Assembly (NCBI RefSeq): GCF_040869045.1
Contig: NW_027136908.1
Location: forward strand, 744,001 to 808,000
Length of the DNA: 64,000 nt
Source of the DNA: Eurosta solidaginis
Lineage: Eukaryota; Arthropoda; Insecta; Diptera; Tephritidae
Direction of reading: 5' to 3'
Position numbers and translations under genes: made by a program. The notes under the pieces were generated by a model. The model was given only the letters and a program-made list of their open reading frames with translations, ran no database searches and was not told where the DNA came from. Shown piece by piece: positions 13,150 to 27,200 of the stretch; within the stretch, counting starts at the first letter, position 1; every line of letters begins with the position of its first letter.

Positions 13150-16100
13150 AAGCTTAGGTCAGCTTGTGGATTAATATACACATAAAACCCTACCATCTGC
13201 AAAAATAAAATCGATTCTATCTTGCTTGGTTCAATAGATATGGACACTTATCCCTTTTAGTCGGTTAACCCCACCCAGTATGACATAGAAATTGAACCGT
13301 TAGCGATAGAACCTTGGATCAGCTTGTGGATTAATATACACATAAAAACCTACCATCTGCAAAAATAAAATCGATTCTATTTTGCTTGGTTCAAAAGATA
13401 TGGATACTTATCCCTTTTAGTCGGTTAACCCCACCCACTTTGCGTAGAAATTGAACCGTTAACGATAGAAGCTTAGGTCAGCCTGTGTATTAATATGCAC
13501 ATAAAAACCTACCATCTGCAAAAACAAAATCGTTTCTATCTTGCTTGGTTCAATAGATATGGATACTTATCCCTTTTAGTCGGTTAACCCCACCCACTTT
13601 GACGTAGAAATTGAACCGTTAACGATAGAAGCTTAGGTCAGCTTGTGGATTAATATACACATAAAAACCTACCATCTGCAAAAATAAAATCGATTCTATT
13701 TTGCTTGGTTCAATAGATATGGATACTTATCCCTTTTAGTCGGTTAACCCCACCCACTTTGACGTAGAAATTGAACCGTTAATGATAGAACCTTGGATCA
13801 GCTTGTGGATTAATATACACATAAAAACCTACCATCTGCAAAAACAAAATCGATTCTATCTTGCTTGGTTCAATAGATATGGATACTTATCCCTTTTAAT
13901 CGGTTAACCCCACCCACTTTGCGTAGAAATTGAACCGTTAACGATAGAAGCTTAGGTCAGCTTGTGGATTAATATACACATAAAAACCTACCATCTGCAA
14001 AAACAAAATCGATTCTATCTTGCTTGGCTCAATAGATATGGATACTTATCCCTTTTAGTCGGTTAACCCCACCCACTTTGACGTAGAAATTGAACCGTTA
14101 ACGATAGAAGCTTAGGTCAGCTTGTGGATTAATATACACATAAAAACCTACCATCTGCAAAAATAAAATCGATTCTATTTTGCTTGGTTCAATAGATATG
14201 TATACTTATCCTTTTTAGTCGGTTAACCCCACCCACTATAACGTAGAAATTGAACCGTTAACGATAGAAGCTTAGGTCAGCTTGTGTATTAATATACAAA
14301 TAAAGACCTACCATATGCAAAAACAAAATCGATTCTATCTTGCTCGGTTCAATAGATATGGATACTTATCCCTTTTAGTCGGTTAACCCCACCCACTTTG
14401 ACGTAGAAATTGAACCGTTAACGATAGAAGCTTAGGTCAGCTTGTGGATTAATATACACATAAAAACCTACCATCTGCAAAAATAAAATCGATTCTATTT
14501 TGCTTGGTTCAATAGATATGGATACTTATCCCTTTTAGTCGGTTAACCCCACCCACTTTGACGTAGAAATTGAACCGTTAACGATAGAAGCTTAGGTCAG
14601 CTTGTGGATTAATATACACATAAAAACCTACCATCTGCAAAAATAAAATCGATTCTATCTTGCTTGGTTCAATAGATATGGACACTTATCCCTTTTAGTC
14701 GGTTAACCCCACCCAGTATGACATAGAAATTGAACCGTTAGCGATAGAACCTTGGATCAGCTTGTGGATTAATATACACATAAAAACCTATCATCTGCAA
14801 AAAAAAAATCGATTCTATCTTGCTTGGTTCAATAGATATGGATACTTATCCCTTTTAGTCGGTTAACCCCACCCACTTTGCGTAGAAATTGAACCGTTAA
14901 CGAAAGAAGCTTAGGTCAGCCTGTGGATTAATATACACATAAAAACCTACCATCTGCAAAAACAAAATCGTTTCTATCTTGCTTGGTTCAATAGATATGG
15001 ATACTTATCCCTTTTAGTCGGTTAACCCCACCCACTTTGACGTAGAAATTGAACCGTTAACGATAGAAGCTTAGGTCAGCTTGTGGATTAATATACACAT
15101 AAAAACCTACCATCTGCAAAAATAAAATAGATTCTATTTTGCTTTGTTCAATAGATATGGATACTTATCCCTTTTAGTCGGTTAACCCCACCCACTTTGA
15201 CGTAGAAATTGAACCGTTAATGATAGAACCTTGGATCAGCTTGTGGATTAATATACACATAAAAACCTACCATCTGCAAAAAAAAAAAATCGATTCTATC
15301 TTGCTTGGTTCAATAGATATGGACACTTATCCCTTTTAGTGGGTTAACCCCATCCACTTTGACGTAGAAATTGAACCGTTAACGATAGAAGCTTAGGTCA
15401 GCTTGTGGATTAATATACACATAAAAACCTACCATCTGCAAAAATAAAATCGATTCTATTTTGCTTGGTTCAATAGATATGGATACTTATCCCTTTTAGT
15501 CGGTTAACCCCACCCACTTTGACGTAGAAATTGAACCGTTAACGATAGAAGCTTAGGTCAGCTTGTGGATTAATATACACATAAAAACCTACCATCTGCA
15601 AAAATAAAATAGATTCTATTTTGCTTTGTTCAATAGATATGGATACTTATCCCTTTTAGTCGGTTAACCCCACCCACTTTGACGTAGAAATTGAACCGTT
15701 AATGATAGAACCTTGGATCAGCTTGCGGATTAATATACTCATAAAAACCTATCATCTGCAAAAACAAAATCGATTCTATCTTGCTTGGTTCAATAGATAT
15801 GGACACTTATCCCTTTTAGTCGGTTAACCCCACCCAGTATGACGTAGAAATTGAGCCGTTATCGATAGAACCTTGGATCGGCTTGCGGATTAATATACAC
15901 ATAAAAACCTATCATCTGCAAAAACAAAATCGGTTCTATCTTGTTTGGTTCAATAGATATGGACACTTATCCCTTTTAGTCGGTTAACCACAACCATTTT
16001 GACGTAGAAATTGAACCGTTAACGATATTACCTTGGATCAGCTTTTGGATTAATATACACATAAAAACCTACCATCTTCAAAAACAAAATCGAATCTGTC

Positions 16101-19100
16101 TTGTTTGGTTCAATAGATATGGACACTTATCCCTTTTAGTCGGTTAACCCCACCCAGTATGACGTAGAAATTAAGCCGTTAACGATAGAACCTTGTATCA
16201 ACTTGTGGATTAATATACACATAAAAACCTACCATCTGCAAAAACAAAATCGATTATATCTTGCTTGGTTCAATAGATATGGACACTTATCCCTTTTAGT
16301 CGGTTAACCCCACCCAGTATGACGTAGAAATTAAACCGTTAGCGATAGAACCTTGTATCAGCTTGTGGATTAATATACACATAAAAACCTACCATCTGCA
16401 AAAAAAAATCGATTCTATCTTGCTTGGTTCAATAGATATGGACACTTATCCCTTTTAGTCGGTTAACCCCATCCACTTTGACGTAGAAATTAAACCGTTA
16501 ACGATAGAACCTTGGGTCAGCTTGCGGATTAATATACACATAAAAACCTATCATCTGCAAAAACAAAATCGATTCTATCTTGCTTGGTTCAATAGATATG
16601 GACACTTATCCCTTTTAGTCGGTTAACCCCACCCAGTATGACGTAGAAATTGAGCCGTTATCGATAGAACCTTGCATCGGCTTGCGGATTAATGTACACA
16701 TAAAAACATACCATCTGCAAAAATAAAATCGATTCTATCTTGCTTGGTTCAATAGATATGGACACTTATCCCTTTTAGTCGGTTAACCCCACCCAGTATG
16801 ACGTAGAAATTGAACCGTTAGCGATAGAACCATGGATCAGCTTGTGGATTAATATACACATAAAAACCTATCATCTGCAAAAAAAAAAATCGATTCTATC
16901 TTGCTTGGTTCAATAGATATGGATACTTATCCCTTTTAGTCGGTTAACCCCACCCACTTTGCGTAGAAATTGAACCGTTAACGATAGGAGCTTAGGTCGG
17001 CCTGTGGATTAATATACACATAAAAACCTACCATCTGCAAAAACAAAATCGTTTCTATCTTGCTTGGTTCAATAGATATGGATACTTATCCCTTTTAGTC
17101 GGTTAACCCCACCCACTTTGACGTAGAAATTGAACCGTTAACGATAGAAGCTTAGGTCAGCTTGTGGATTAATATACACATAAAAATCTACCATCTGCAA
17201 AAATAAAATCGATTCTATTTTGCTTGGTACAATAGATATGTATACTTATCCTTTTTAGTCGGTTAACCTAACCCACTATAACGTAGAAATTGAACCGTTA
17301 ACGATAGAAGCTTAGGTCAGCTTGTGGATTAATATACACATAAAAACCTACCATCTGCAAAAACAAAATCTATTCTATCTTGCTTGGTTCAATAGATATG
17401 GATACTTATCCCTTTTAGTCGGTTAACCCCAACCACTTTGACGTAGAAATTGAACCGTTAACGATAGAAGCTTAGGTCAGCTTGTGGATTAATATACACA
17501 TAAAAACCTACCATCTGCAAAAAAAAAAAAAAAAATCGATTCTATCTTGCTTGGTTCAATAGATATGGACACTTTTCCCTTTTAGTGGGTTAACCCAATC
17601 CACTTTGACGTAGAAATTAAACCGTTAACGATAGATCCTTGGATCAGCTTGCGGATTAATATACACATAAAAACCTACCATCTGCAAAAACAAAATCGAT
17701 TCTATCTTGCTTGGTTCAATAGATATGGATACTTATCCCTTTTAGTCGGTTAACCCCACCCACTTTGCGTAGAAATTGAACCGTTAACGATAGGAGCTTA
17801 GGTCGGCCTGTGGATTAATATACACATAAAAACCTACCATCTGCAAAAACAAAATCGTTTCTATCTTGCTTGGTTCAATAGATATGGATACTTATCCCTT
17901 TTAGTCGGTTAACCCCACCCACTTTGACGTAGAAATTGAACCGTTAACGATAGAAGCTTAGGTCAGCTTGTGGATTAATATACACATAAAAACCTACCAT
18001 CTGCAAAAATAAAATAGATTCTATTTTGCTTTGTTCAATAGATATGGATACTTATCCCTTTTAGTCGGTTAACCCCACCCACTTTGACGTAGAAATTGAA
18101 CCGTTAATGATAGAACCTTGGATCAGCTTGTGGATTAATATACACATAAAAACCTACCATCTGCAAAAACAAAATCGATTCTATCTTGCTTGGTTCAATA
18201 GATATGGATACTTATCCCTTTTAATCGGTTAACCCCACCCACTTTGCGTAGAAATTGAACCGTTAACGATAGAAGCTTAGGTCAGCTTGTGGATTAATAT
18301 ACACATAAAAACCTACCATCTGCAAAAACAAAATCGATTCTATCTTGCTTGGTTCAATAGATATGGATACTTATCCCTTTTAATCGGTTAACCCCACCCA
18401 CTTTGCGTAGAAATTGAACCGTTAACGATAGAAGCTTAGGTCAGCTTGTGGATTAATATACACATAAAACCCTACCATCTGCAAAAATAAAATCGATTCT
18501 ATCTTGCTTGGTTCAATAGATATGGACACTTATCCCTTTTAGTCGGTTAACCCCACCCAGTATGACATAGAAATTGAACCGTTAGCGATAGAACCTTGGA
18601 TCAGCTTGTGGATTAATATACACATAAAAACCTACCATCTGCAAAAATAAAATCGATTCTATTTTGCTTGGTTCAAAAGATATGGATACTTATCCCTTTT
18701 AGTCGGTTAACCCCACCCACTTTGCGTAGAAATTGAACCGTTAACGATAGAAGCTTAGGTCAGCCTGTGTATTAATATGCACATAAAAACCTACCATCTG
18801 CAAAAACAAAATCGTTTCTATCTTGCTTGGTTCAATAGATATGGATACTTATCCCTTTTAGTCGGTTAACCCCACCCACTTTGACGTAGAAATTGAACCG
18901 TTAACGATAGAAGCTTAGGTCAGCTTGTGGATTAATATACACATAAAAACCTACCATCTGCAAAAATAAAATCGATTCTATTTTGCTTGGTTCAATAGAT
19001 ATGGATACTTATCCCTTTTAGTCGGTTAACCCCACCCACTTTGACGTAGAAATTGAACCGTTAATGATAGAACCTTGGATCAGCTTGTGGATTAATATAC

Positions 19101-22100
19101 ACATAAAAACCTACCATCTGCAAAAACAAAATCGATTCTATCTTGCTTGGTTCAATAGATATGGATACTTATCCCTTTTAATCGGTTAACCCCACCCACT
19201 TTGCGTAGAAATTGAACCGTTAACGATAGAAGCTTAGGTCAGCTTGTGGATTAATATACACATAAAAACCTACCATCTGCAAAAACAAAATCGATTCTAT
19301 CTTGCTTGGCTCAATAGATATGGATACTTATCCCTTTTAGTCGGTTAACCCCACCCACTTTGACGTAGAAATTGAACCGTTAACGATAGAAGCTTAGGTC
19401 AGCTTGTGGATTAATATACACATAAAAACCTACCATCTGCAAAAATAAAATCGATTCTATTTTGCTTGGTTCAATAGATATGTATACTTATCCTTTTTAG
19501 TCGGTTAACCCCACCCACTATAACGTAGAAATTGAACCGTTAACGATAGAAGCTTAGGTCAGCTTGTGTATTAATATACAAATAAAGACCTACCATATGC
19601 AAAAACAAAATCGATTCTATCTTGCTCGGTTCAATAGATATGGATACTTATCCCTTTTAGTCGGTTAACCCCACCCACTTTGACGTAGAAATTGAACCGT
19701 TAACGATAGAAGCTTAGGTCAGCTTGTGGATTAATATACACATAAAAACCTACCATCTGCAAAAATAAAATCGATTCTATTTTGCTTGGTTCAATAGATA
19801 TGGATACTTATCCCTTTTAGTCGGTTAACCCCACCCACTTTGACGTAGAAATTGAACCGTTAACGATAGAAGCTTAGGTCAGCTTGTGGATTAATATACA
19901 CATAAAAACCTACCATCTGCAAAAATAAAATCGATTCTATCTTGCTTGGTTCAATAGATATGGACACTTATCCCTTTTAGTCGGTTAACCCCACCCAGTA
20001 TGACATAGAAATTGAACCGTTAGCGATAGAACCTTGGATCAGCTTGTGGATTAATATACACATAAAAACCTATCATCTGCAAAAAAAAAATCGATTCTAT
20101 CTTGCTTGGTTCAATAGATATGGATACTTATCCCTTTTAGTCGGTTAACCCCACCCACTTTGCGTAGAAATTGAACCGTTAACGAAAGAAGCTTAGGTCA
20201 GCCTGTGGATTAATATACACATAAAAACCTACCATCTGCAAAAACAAAATCGTTTCTATCTTGCTTGGTTCAATAGATATGGATACTTATCCCTTTTAGT
20301 CGGTTAACCCCACCCACTTTGACGTAGAAATTGAACCGTTAACGATAGAAGCTTAGGTCAGCTTGTGGATTAATATACACATAAAAACCTACCATCTGCA
20401 AAAATAAAATAGATTCTATTTTGCTTTGTTCAATAGATATGGATACTTATCCCTTTTAGTCGGTTAACCCCACCCACTTTGACGTAGAAATTGAACCGTT
20501 AATGATAGAACCTTGGATCAGCTTGTGGATTAATATACACATAAAAACCTACCATCTGCAAAAAAAAAAAATCGATTCTATCTTGCTTGGTTCAATAGAT
20601 ATGGACACTTATCCCTTTTAGTGGGTTAACCCCATCCACTTTGACGTAGAAATTGAACCGTTAACGATAGAAGCTTAGGTCAGCTTGTGGATTAATATAC
20701 ACATAAAAACCTACCATCTGCAAAAATAAAATCGATTCTATTTTGCTTGGTTCAATAGATATGGATACTTATCCCTTTTAGTCGGTTAACCCCACCCACT
20801 TTGACGTAGAAATTGAACCGTTAACGATAGAAGCTTAGGTCAGCTTGTGGATTAATATACACATAAAAACCTACCATCTGCAAAAATAAAATAGATTCTA
20901 TTTTGCTTTGTTCAATAGATATGGATACTTATCCCTTTTAGTCGGTTAACCCCACCCACTTTGACGTAGAAATTGAACCGTTAATGATAGAACCTTGGAT
21001 CAGCTTGCGGATTAATATACTCATAAAAACCTATCATCTGCAAAAACAAAATCGATTCTATCTTGCTTGGTTCAATAGATATGGACACTTATCCCTTTTA
21101 GTCGGTTAACCCCACCCAGTATGACGTAGAAATTGAGCCGTTATCGATAGAACCTTGGATCGGCTTGCGGATTAATATACACATAAAAACCTATCATCTG
21201 CAAAAACAAAATCGGTTCTATCTTGTTTGGTTCAATAGATATGGACACTTATCCCTTTTAGTCGGTTAACCACAACCATTTTGACGTAGAAATTGAACCG
21301 TTAACGATATTACCTTGGATCAGCTTTTGGATTAATATACACATAAAAACCTACCATCTTCAAAAACAAAATCGAATCTGTCTTGTTTGGTTCAATAGAT
21401 ATGGACACTTATCCCTTTTAGTCGGTTAACCCCACCCAGTATGACGTAGAAATTAAGCCGTTAACGATAGAACCTTGTATCAACTTGTGGATTAATATAC
21501 ACATAAAAACCTACCATCTGCAAAAACAAAATCGATTATATCTTGCTTGGTTCAATAGATATGGACACTTATCCCTTTTAGTCGGTTAACCCCACCCAGT
21601 ATGACGTAGAAATTAAACCGTTAGCGATAGAACCTTGTATCAGCTTGTGGATTAATATACACATAAAAACCTACCATCTGCAAAAAAAAATCGATTCTAT
21701 CTTGCTTGGTTCAATAGATATGGACACTTATCCCTTTTAGTCGGTTAACCCCATCCACTTTGACGTAGAAATTAAACCGTTAACGATAGAACCTTGGGTC
21801 AGCTTGCGGATTAATATACACATAAAAACCTATCATCTGCAAAAACAAAATCGATTCTATCTTGCTTGGTTCAATAGATATGGACACTTATCCCTTTTAG
21901 TCGGTTAACCCCACCCAGTATGACGTAGAAATTGAGCCGTTATCGATAGAACCTTGCATCGGCTTGCGGATTAATGTACACATAAAAACATACCATCTGC
22001 AAAAATAAAATCGATTCTATCTTGCTTGGTTCAATAGATATGGACACTTATCCCTTTTAGTCGGTTAACCCCACCCAGTATGACGTAGAAATTGAACCGT

Positions 22101-23040
22101 TAGCGATAGAACCATGGATCAGCTTGTGGATTAATATACACATAAAAACCTATCATCTGCAAAAAAAAAAATCGATTCTATCTTGCTTGGTTCAATAGAT
22201 ATGGATACTTATCCCTTTTAGTCGGTTAACCCCACCCACTTTGCGTAGAAATTGAACCGTTAACGATAGGAGCTTAGGTCGGCCTGTGGATTAATATACA
22301 CATAAAAACCTACCATCTGCAAAAACAAAATCGTTTCTATCTTGCTTGGTTCAATAGATATGGATACTTATCCCTTTTAGTCGGTTAACCCCACCCACTT
22401 TGACGTAGAAATTGAACCGTTAACGATAGAAGCTTAGGTCAGCTTGTGGATTAATATACACATAAAAATCTACCATCTGCAAAAATAAAATCGATTCTAT
22501 TTTGCTTGGTACAATAGATATGTATACTTATCCTTTTTAGTCGGTTAACCTAACCCACTATAACGTAGAAATTGAACCGTTAACGATAGAAGCTTAGGTC
22601 AGCTTGTGGATTAATATACACATAAAAACCTACCATCTGCAAAAACAAAATCTATTCTATCTTGCTTGGTTCAATAGATATGGATACTTATCCCTTTTAG
22701 TCGGTTAACCCCAACCACTTTGACGTAGAAATTGAACCGTTAACGATAGAAGCTTAGGTCAGCTTGTGGATTAATATACACATAAAAACCTACCATCTGC
22801 AAAAAAAAAAAAAAAAAATCGATTCTATCTTGCTTGGTTCAATAGATATGGACACTTTTCCCTTTTAGTGGGTTAACCCAATCCACTTTGACGTAGAAAT
22901 TAAACCGTTAACGATAGATCCTTGGATCAGCTTGCGGATTAATATACACATAAAAACCTACCATCTGCAAAAACAAAATCGATTCTATCTTGCTTGGTTC
23001 AATAGATATGGATACTTATCCCTTTTAGTCGGTTAACCCC
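13150..23040 (+). repeat. 33-monomer (5.28 kb) segmental duplication
   Basis: About 4.6 kb from about 13150 to 17760 recurs from about 18430 to 23040 at an offset of 5280-5282 bp. Diagnostic variants are paired: ACATAAAACCCTACC (13183 and 18464), AATATACAAATAAAG with CCATATGC (about 14290 and 19571), CGAATCTGTC (16090 and 21371), AAAAACATACC (16702 and 21983), GATAGGAGC (16983 and 22266) and ACTTTTCCC (17571 and 22852). The last monomer before divergence has an unusually long A-tract in both copies, but of different length. The two copies separate where one continues with TTTGCGTAG and the other with TTTGACGTAG, near 17765 and 23045. Confidence 0.85.
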
Positions 23041-24299
23041 ACCCACTTTGACGTAGAAATTGAACCGTTAACGATAGAAGCTTAGGTCAGCTTGTGGATT
23101 AATATATACATAAAAACCTACCATCTGCAAAAATAAAATCGATTCTATTTTGTTTGGTTCAATAGATATGTATACTTATCCTTTTTAGTCGGTTAACCCC
23201 ACCCACTATAACGTAGAAATTGAACCGTTAACGATAGAAGCTTAGGTCAACTTGTGGATTAATATACACATAAAAACCTACCATCTGCAAAAACAAAATC
23301 GATTCTATCTTGCTCGGTTCAATAGATATGGATACTTATCCCTTTTAGTCGGTTAACCCCACCCACTTTGACGTAGAAATTGAACCGTTAACGATAGAAG
23401 CTTAGGTCAGCTTGTGGATTAATATACACATAAAAACCTACCATCTGCAAAAATAAAATCGATTCTATTTTGCTTGGTTCAATAGATATGGATACTTATC
23501 CCTTTTAGTCGGTTAACCCCACCCACTTTGACGTAGAAATTGAACCGTTAACGATAGAAGCTTAGGTCAGCTTGTGGATTAATATACACATAAAAACCTA
23601 CCATCTGCAAAAATAAAATCGATTCTATCTTGCTTGGTTCAATAGATATGGACACTTATCCCTTTTAGTCGGTTAACCCCACCCAGTATGACATAGAAAT
23701 TGAACCGTTAGCGATAGAACCTTGGATCAGCTTGTGGATTAATATACACATAAAAACCTATCATCTGCAAAAAAAAAAAATCGATTCTATCTTGCTTGGT
23801 TCAATAGATATGGATACTTATCCCTTTTAGTCGGTTAACCCCACCCACTTTGCGTAGAAATTGAACCGTTAACGATAGAAGCTTAGGTCAGCCTGTGTAT
23901 TAATATGCACATAAAAACCTACCATCTGCAAAAACAAAATCGTTTCTATCTTGCTTGGTTAAATAGATATGGATACTTATCCCTTTTAGTCGGTTAACCC
24001 CACCCACTTTGACGTAGAAATTGAACCGTTAACGATAGAAGCTTAGGTCAGCTTGTGGATTAATATACACATAAAAACCTACCATCTGCAAAAATAAAAT
24101 CGATTATATTTTGCTTGGTTCAATAGATATGGATACTTGTCCCTTTTAGTCGGTTAACCCCACCCACTTTGACGTAGAAATTGAACCGCTATTGATAGAA
24201 CTTTGGATCAGCTTGTGGATTAATATACACATAAAAACCTACCATCTGCAAAAAAAAAATCGATTCTATCTTGCTTGGTTCAATAGATATGGACACTTA

Positions 24300-27200
24300 T
24301 CCCTTTTAGTGGGTTAACCCCATCCACTTTGACGTAGAAATTAAACCGTTAACGATAGATCCTTGGATCAGCTTGCGGATTAATATACACATAAAAACCT
24401 ATCATCTGCAAAAACAAAATCGATTCTACCTTGTTTGGTTCAATAGATATGGACACTTATCCCTTTTAGTCGGTTAACCCCACCCAGTATGACGTAGAAA
24501 TTGAGCCGTTATCGATAGAACCTTGGATCGGCTTGCGGATTAATATACACATAAAAACCTATCATCTGCAAAAACAAAATCGGTTTTATCTTGTTTGGTT
24601 CAATAGATATGGATACTTATCCCTTTTAGTCGGTTAACCACAACCATTTTGACGTAGAAATTGAACCGTTAACGATATTACCTTGGATCAGCTTTTGGAT
24701 TAATATACACATAAAAACCTACCATCTTCAAAAACAAAATCGAATCTACCTTGTTTGGTTCAATAGATATGGACACTTATCCCTTTTAGTCGGTTAACCC
24801 CACCCAGTATGACGTAGAAATTAAACCGTTAACGATAGAACCTTGTATCAGCTTGTGGATTAATATACACATAAAAACCTACCATCTGCAAAAACAAAAT
24901 CGATTATATCTTGCTTGGTTCAATAGATATGGACACTTATCCCTTTTAGCCGGTTAACCCCACCCAGTATGACGTAGAAATTAAACCGTTAGCGATAGAA
25001 CCTTGTATCAGCTTGTGGATTAATATACACATAAAAACCTACCATCTGCAAAAAAAAAATCGATTCTATCTTGCTTGGTTCAATAGATATGGATACTTAT
25101 CCCTTTTAGTCGGTTAACCCCACCCACTTTGCGTAGAAATTGAACCGTTAACGATAGATCCTTGGATCAGCTTGCGGATTAATATACACATAAAAACCTA
25201 TCATCTGCAAAAACAAAGTCGATTCTACCTTGTTTGGTTCAATAGATATGGACACTTATCCCTTTTAGTCGCTTAACCCCACCCAGTATGACGTAGAAAT
25301 TGAGCCGTTATCGATAGAACCTTGGATCGGCTTGCGGATTAATATACACATAAAAACCTATCATCTGCAAAAACAAAATCGTTTCTATCTTGCTTGGTTA
25401 AATAGATATGGATACTTATCCCTTTTAGTCGGTTAACCCCACCCACTTTGACGTAGAAATTGAACCGTTAACGATAGAAGCTTAGGTCAGCTTGTGGATT
25501 AATATACACATAAAAACCTACCATCTGCAAAAATAAAATCGATTATATTTTGCTTGGTTCAATAGATATGGATACTTGTCCCTTTTAGTCGGTTAACCCC
25601 ACCCACTTTGACGTAGAAATTAAACCGTTAACGATAGATCCTTGGATCAGCTTGCGGATTAATATACACATAAAAACCTATCATCTGCAAAAACAAAGTC
25701 GATTCTGCCTTGTTTGGTTCAATAGATATGGACACTTATCCCTTTTAGTCGCTTAACCCCACCCAGTATGACGTAGAAATTGAGCCGTTATCGATAGAAC
25801 CTTGGGTCAGCTTGTGGATTAATATACACATAAAAACCTACCATCTGCAAAAAAAAAATCGATTCTATCTTGCTTGGTTCAATAGATATGGATACTTATC
25901 CCTTTTAGTCGGTTAACCCCACCCACTTTGCGTAGAAATTGAACCGTTAACGATAGATCCTTGGATCAGCTTGCGGATTAATACACACATAAAAACCTAT
26001 CATCTGCAAAAACAAAGTCGATTCTACCTTGTTTGGTTCAATAGATATGGACACTTATCCCTTTTAGTCGCTTAACCCCACCCAGTATGACGTAGAAATT
26101 AAACCGTTAACGATAGATCCTTGGATCAGCTTGCGGATTAATATACACATAAAAACCTATCATCTGCAAAAACAAAATCGTTTCTATCTTGCTTGGTTAA
26201 ATAGATATGGATACTTATCCCTTTTAGTCGGTTAACCCCACCCACTTTGACGTAGAAATTGAACCGTTAACGATAGAAGCTTAGGTCAGCTTGTGGATTA
26301 ATATACACATAAAAACCTACCATCTGCAAAAATAAAATCGATTATATTTTGCTTGGTTCAATAGATATGGATACTTGTCCCTTTTAGTCGGTTAACCCCA
26401 CCCACTTTGACGTAGAAATTGAACCGTTAATGATAGAACTTTGGATCAGCTTGTGGATTAATATACACATAAAAACCTACCATCTGCAAAAAAAAAAATC
26501 GATTCTATCTTGCTTGGTTTAATAGATATGGACACTTATCCCTTTTAGTGGGTTAACCCCATCCACTTTGACGTAGAAATTAAACCGTTAACGATATAAT
26601 CTTGGGTCAGCTTGCGGATTAATGTACACATAAAAACCTATCATCTGCAAAAACAAAATCGATTCTATCTTGCTTGGTTCAATAGATATGGACACTTATC
26701 CCTTTTAGTCGGTTAACCCAACCCAGTATGACGTAGAAATTGAGCCGTTATCGATAGAACCTTGGATCGGCTTGCGGATTAATATACACATAAAAACCTA
26801 TCATCTGCAAAAACAAAATCGATTCTATCTTGCTTGGTTCAATATATATGGACACTTATCCCTTTTAGTCGGTTAACCCCACCCAGTATGACGTAGAAAT
26901 TAAACCGTTAGCGATAGAACCTTGATTCAGATTGTGGATTAATCTACACATAAAAACCTACCATCTGCAAAAAAAAAGCGAATCTATCTTGTTTGGTTCA
27001 ATAGATATGGACACTTATCCCTTTTAGTCGGTTAACCCCACCCAGTATGACGTAGAAATTAAACCGTTAGCGATAGAACCTTGATTCAGATTGTGGATTA
27101 ATCTACACATAAAAACCTACCATCTGCAAAAAAAAAAGCGAATCTATCTTGTTTGGTTCAATAGATATGGACACTTATCCCTTTTAGTCAGTTAACCCCA

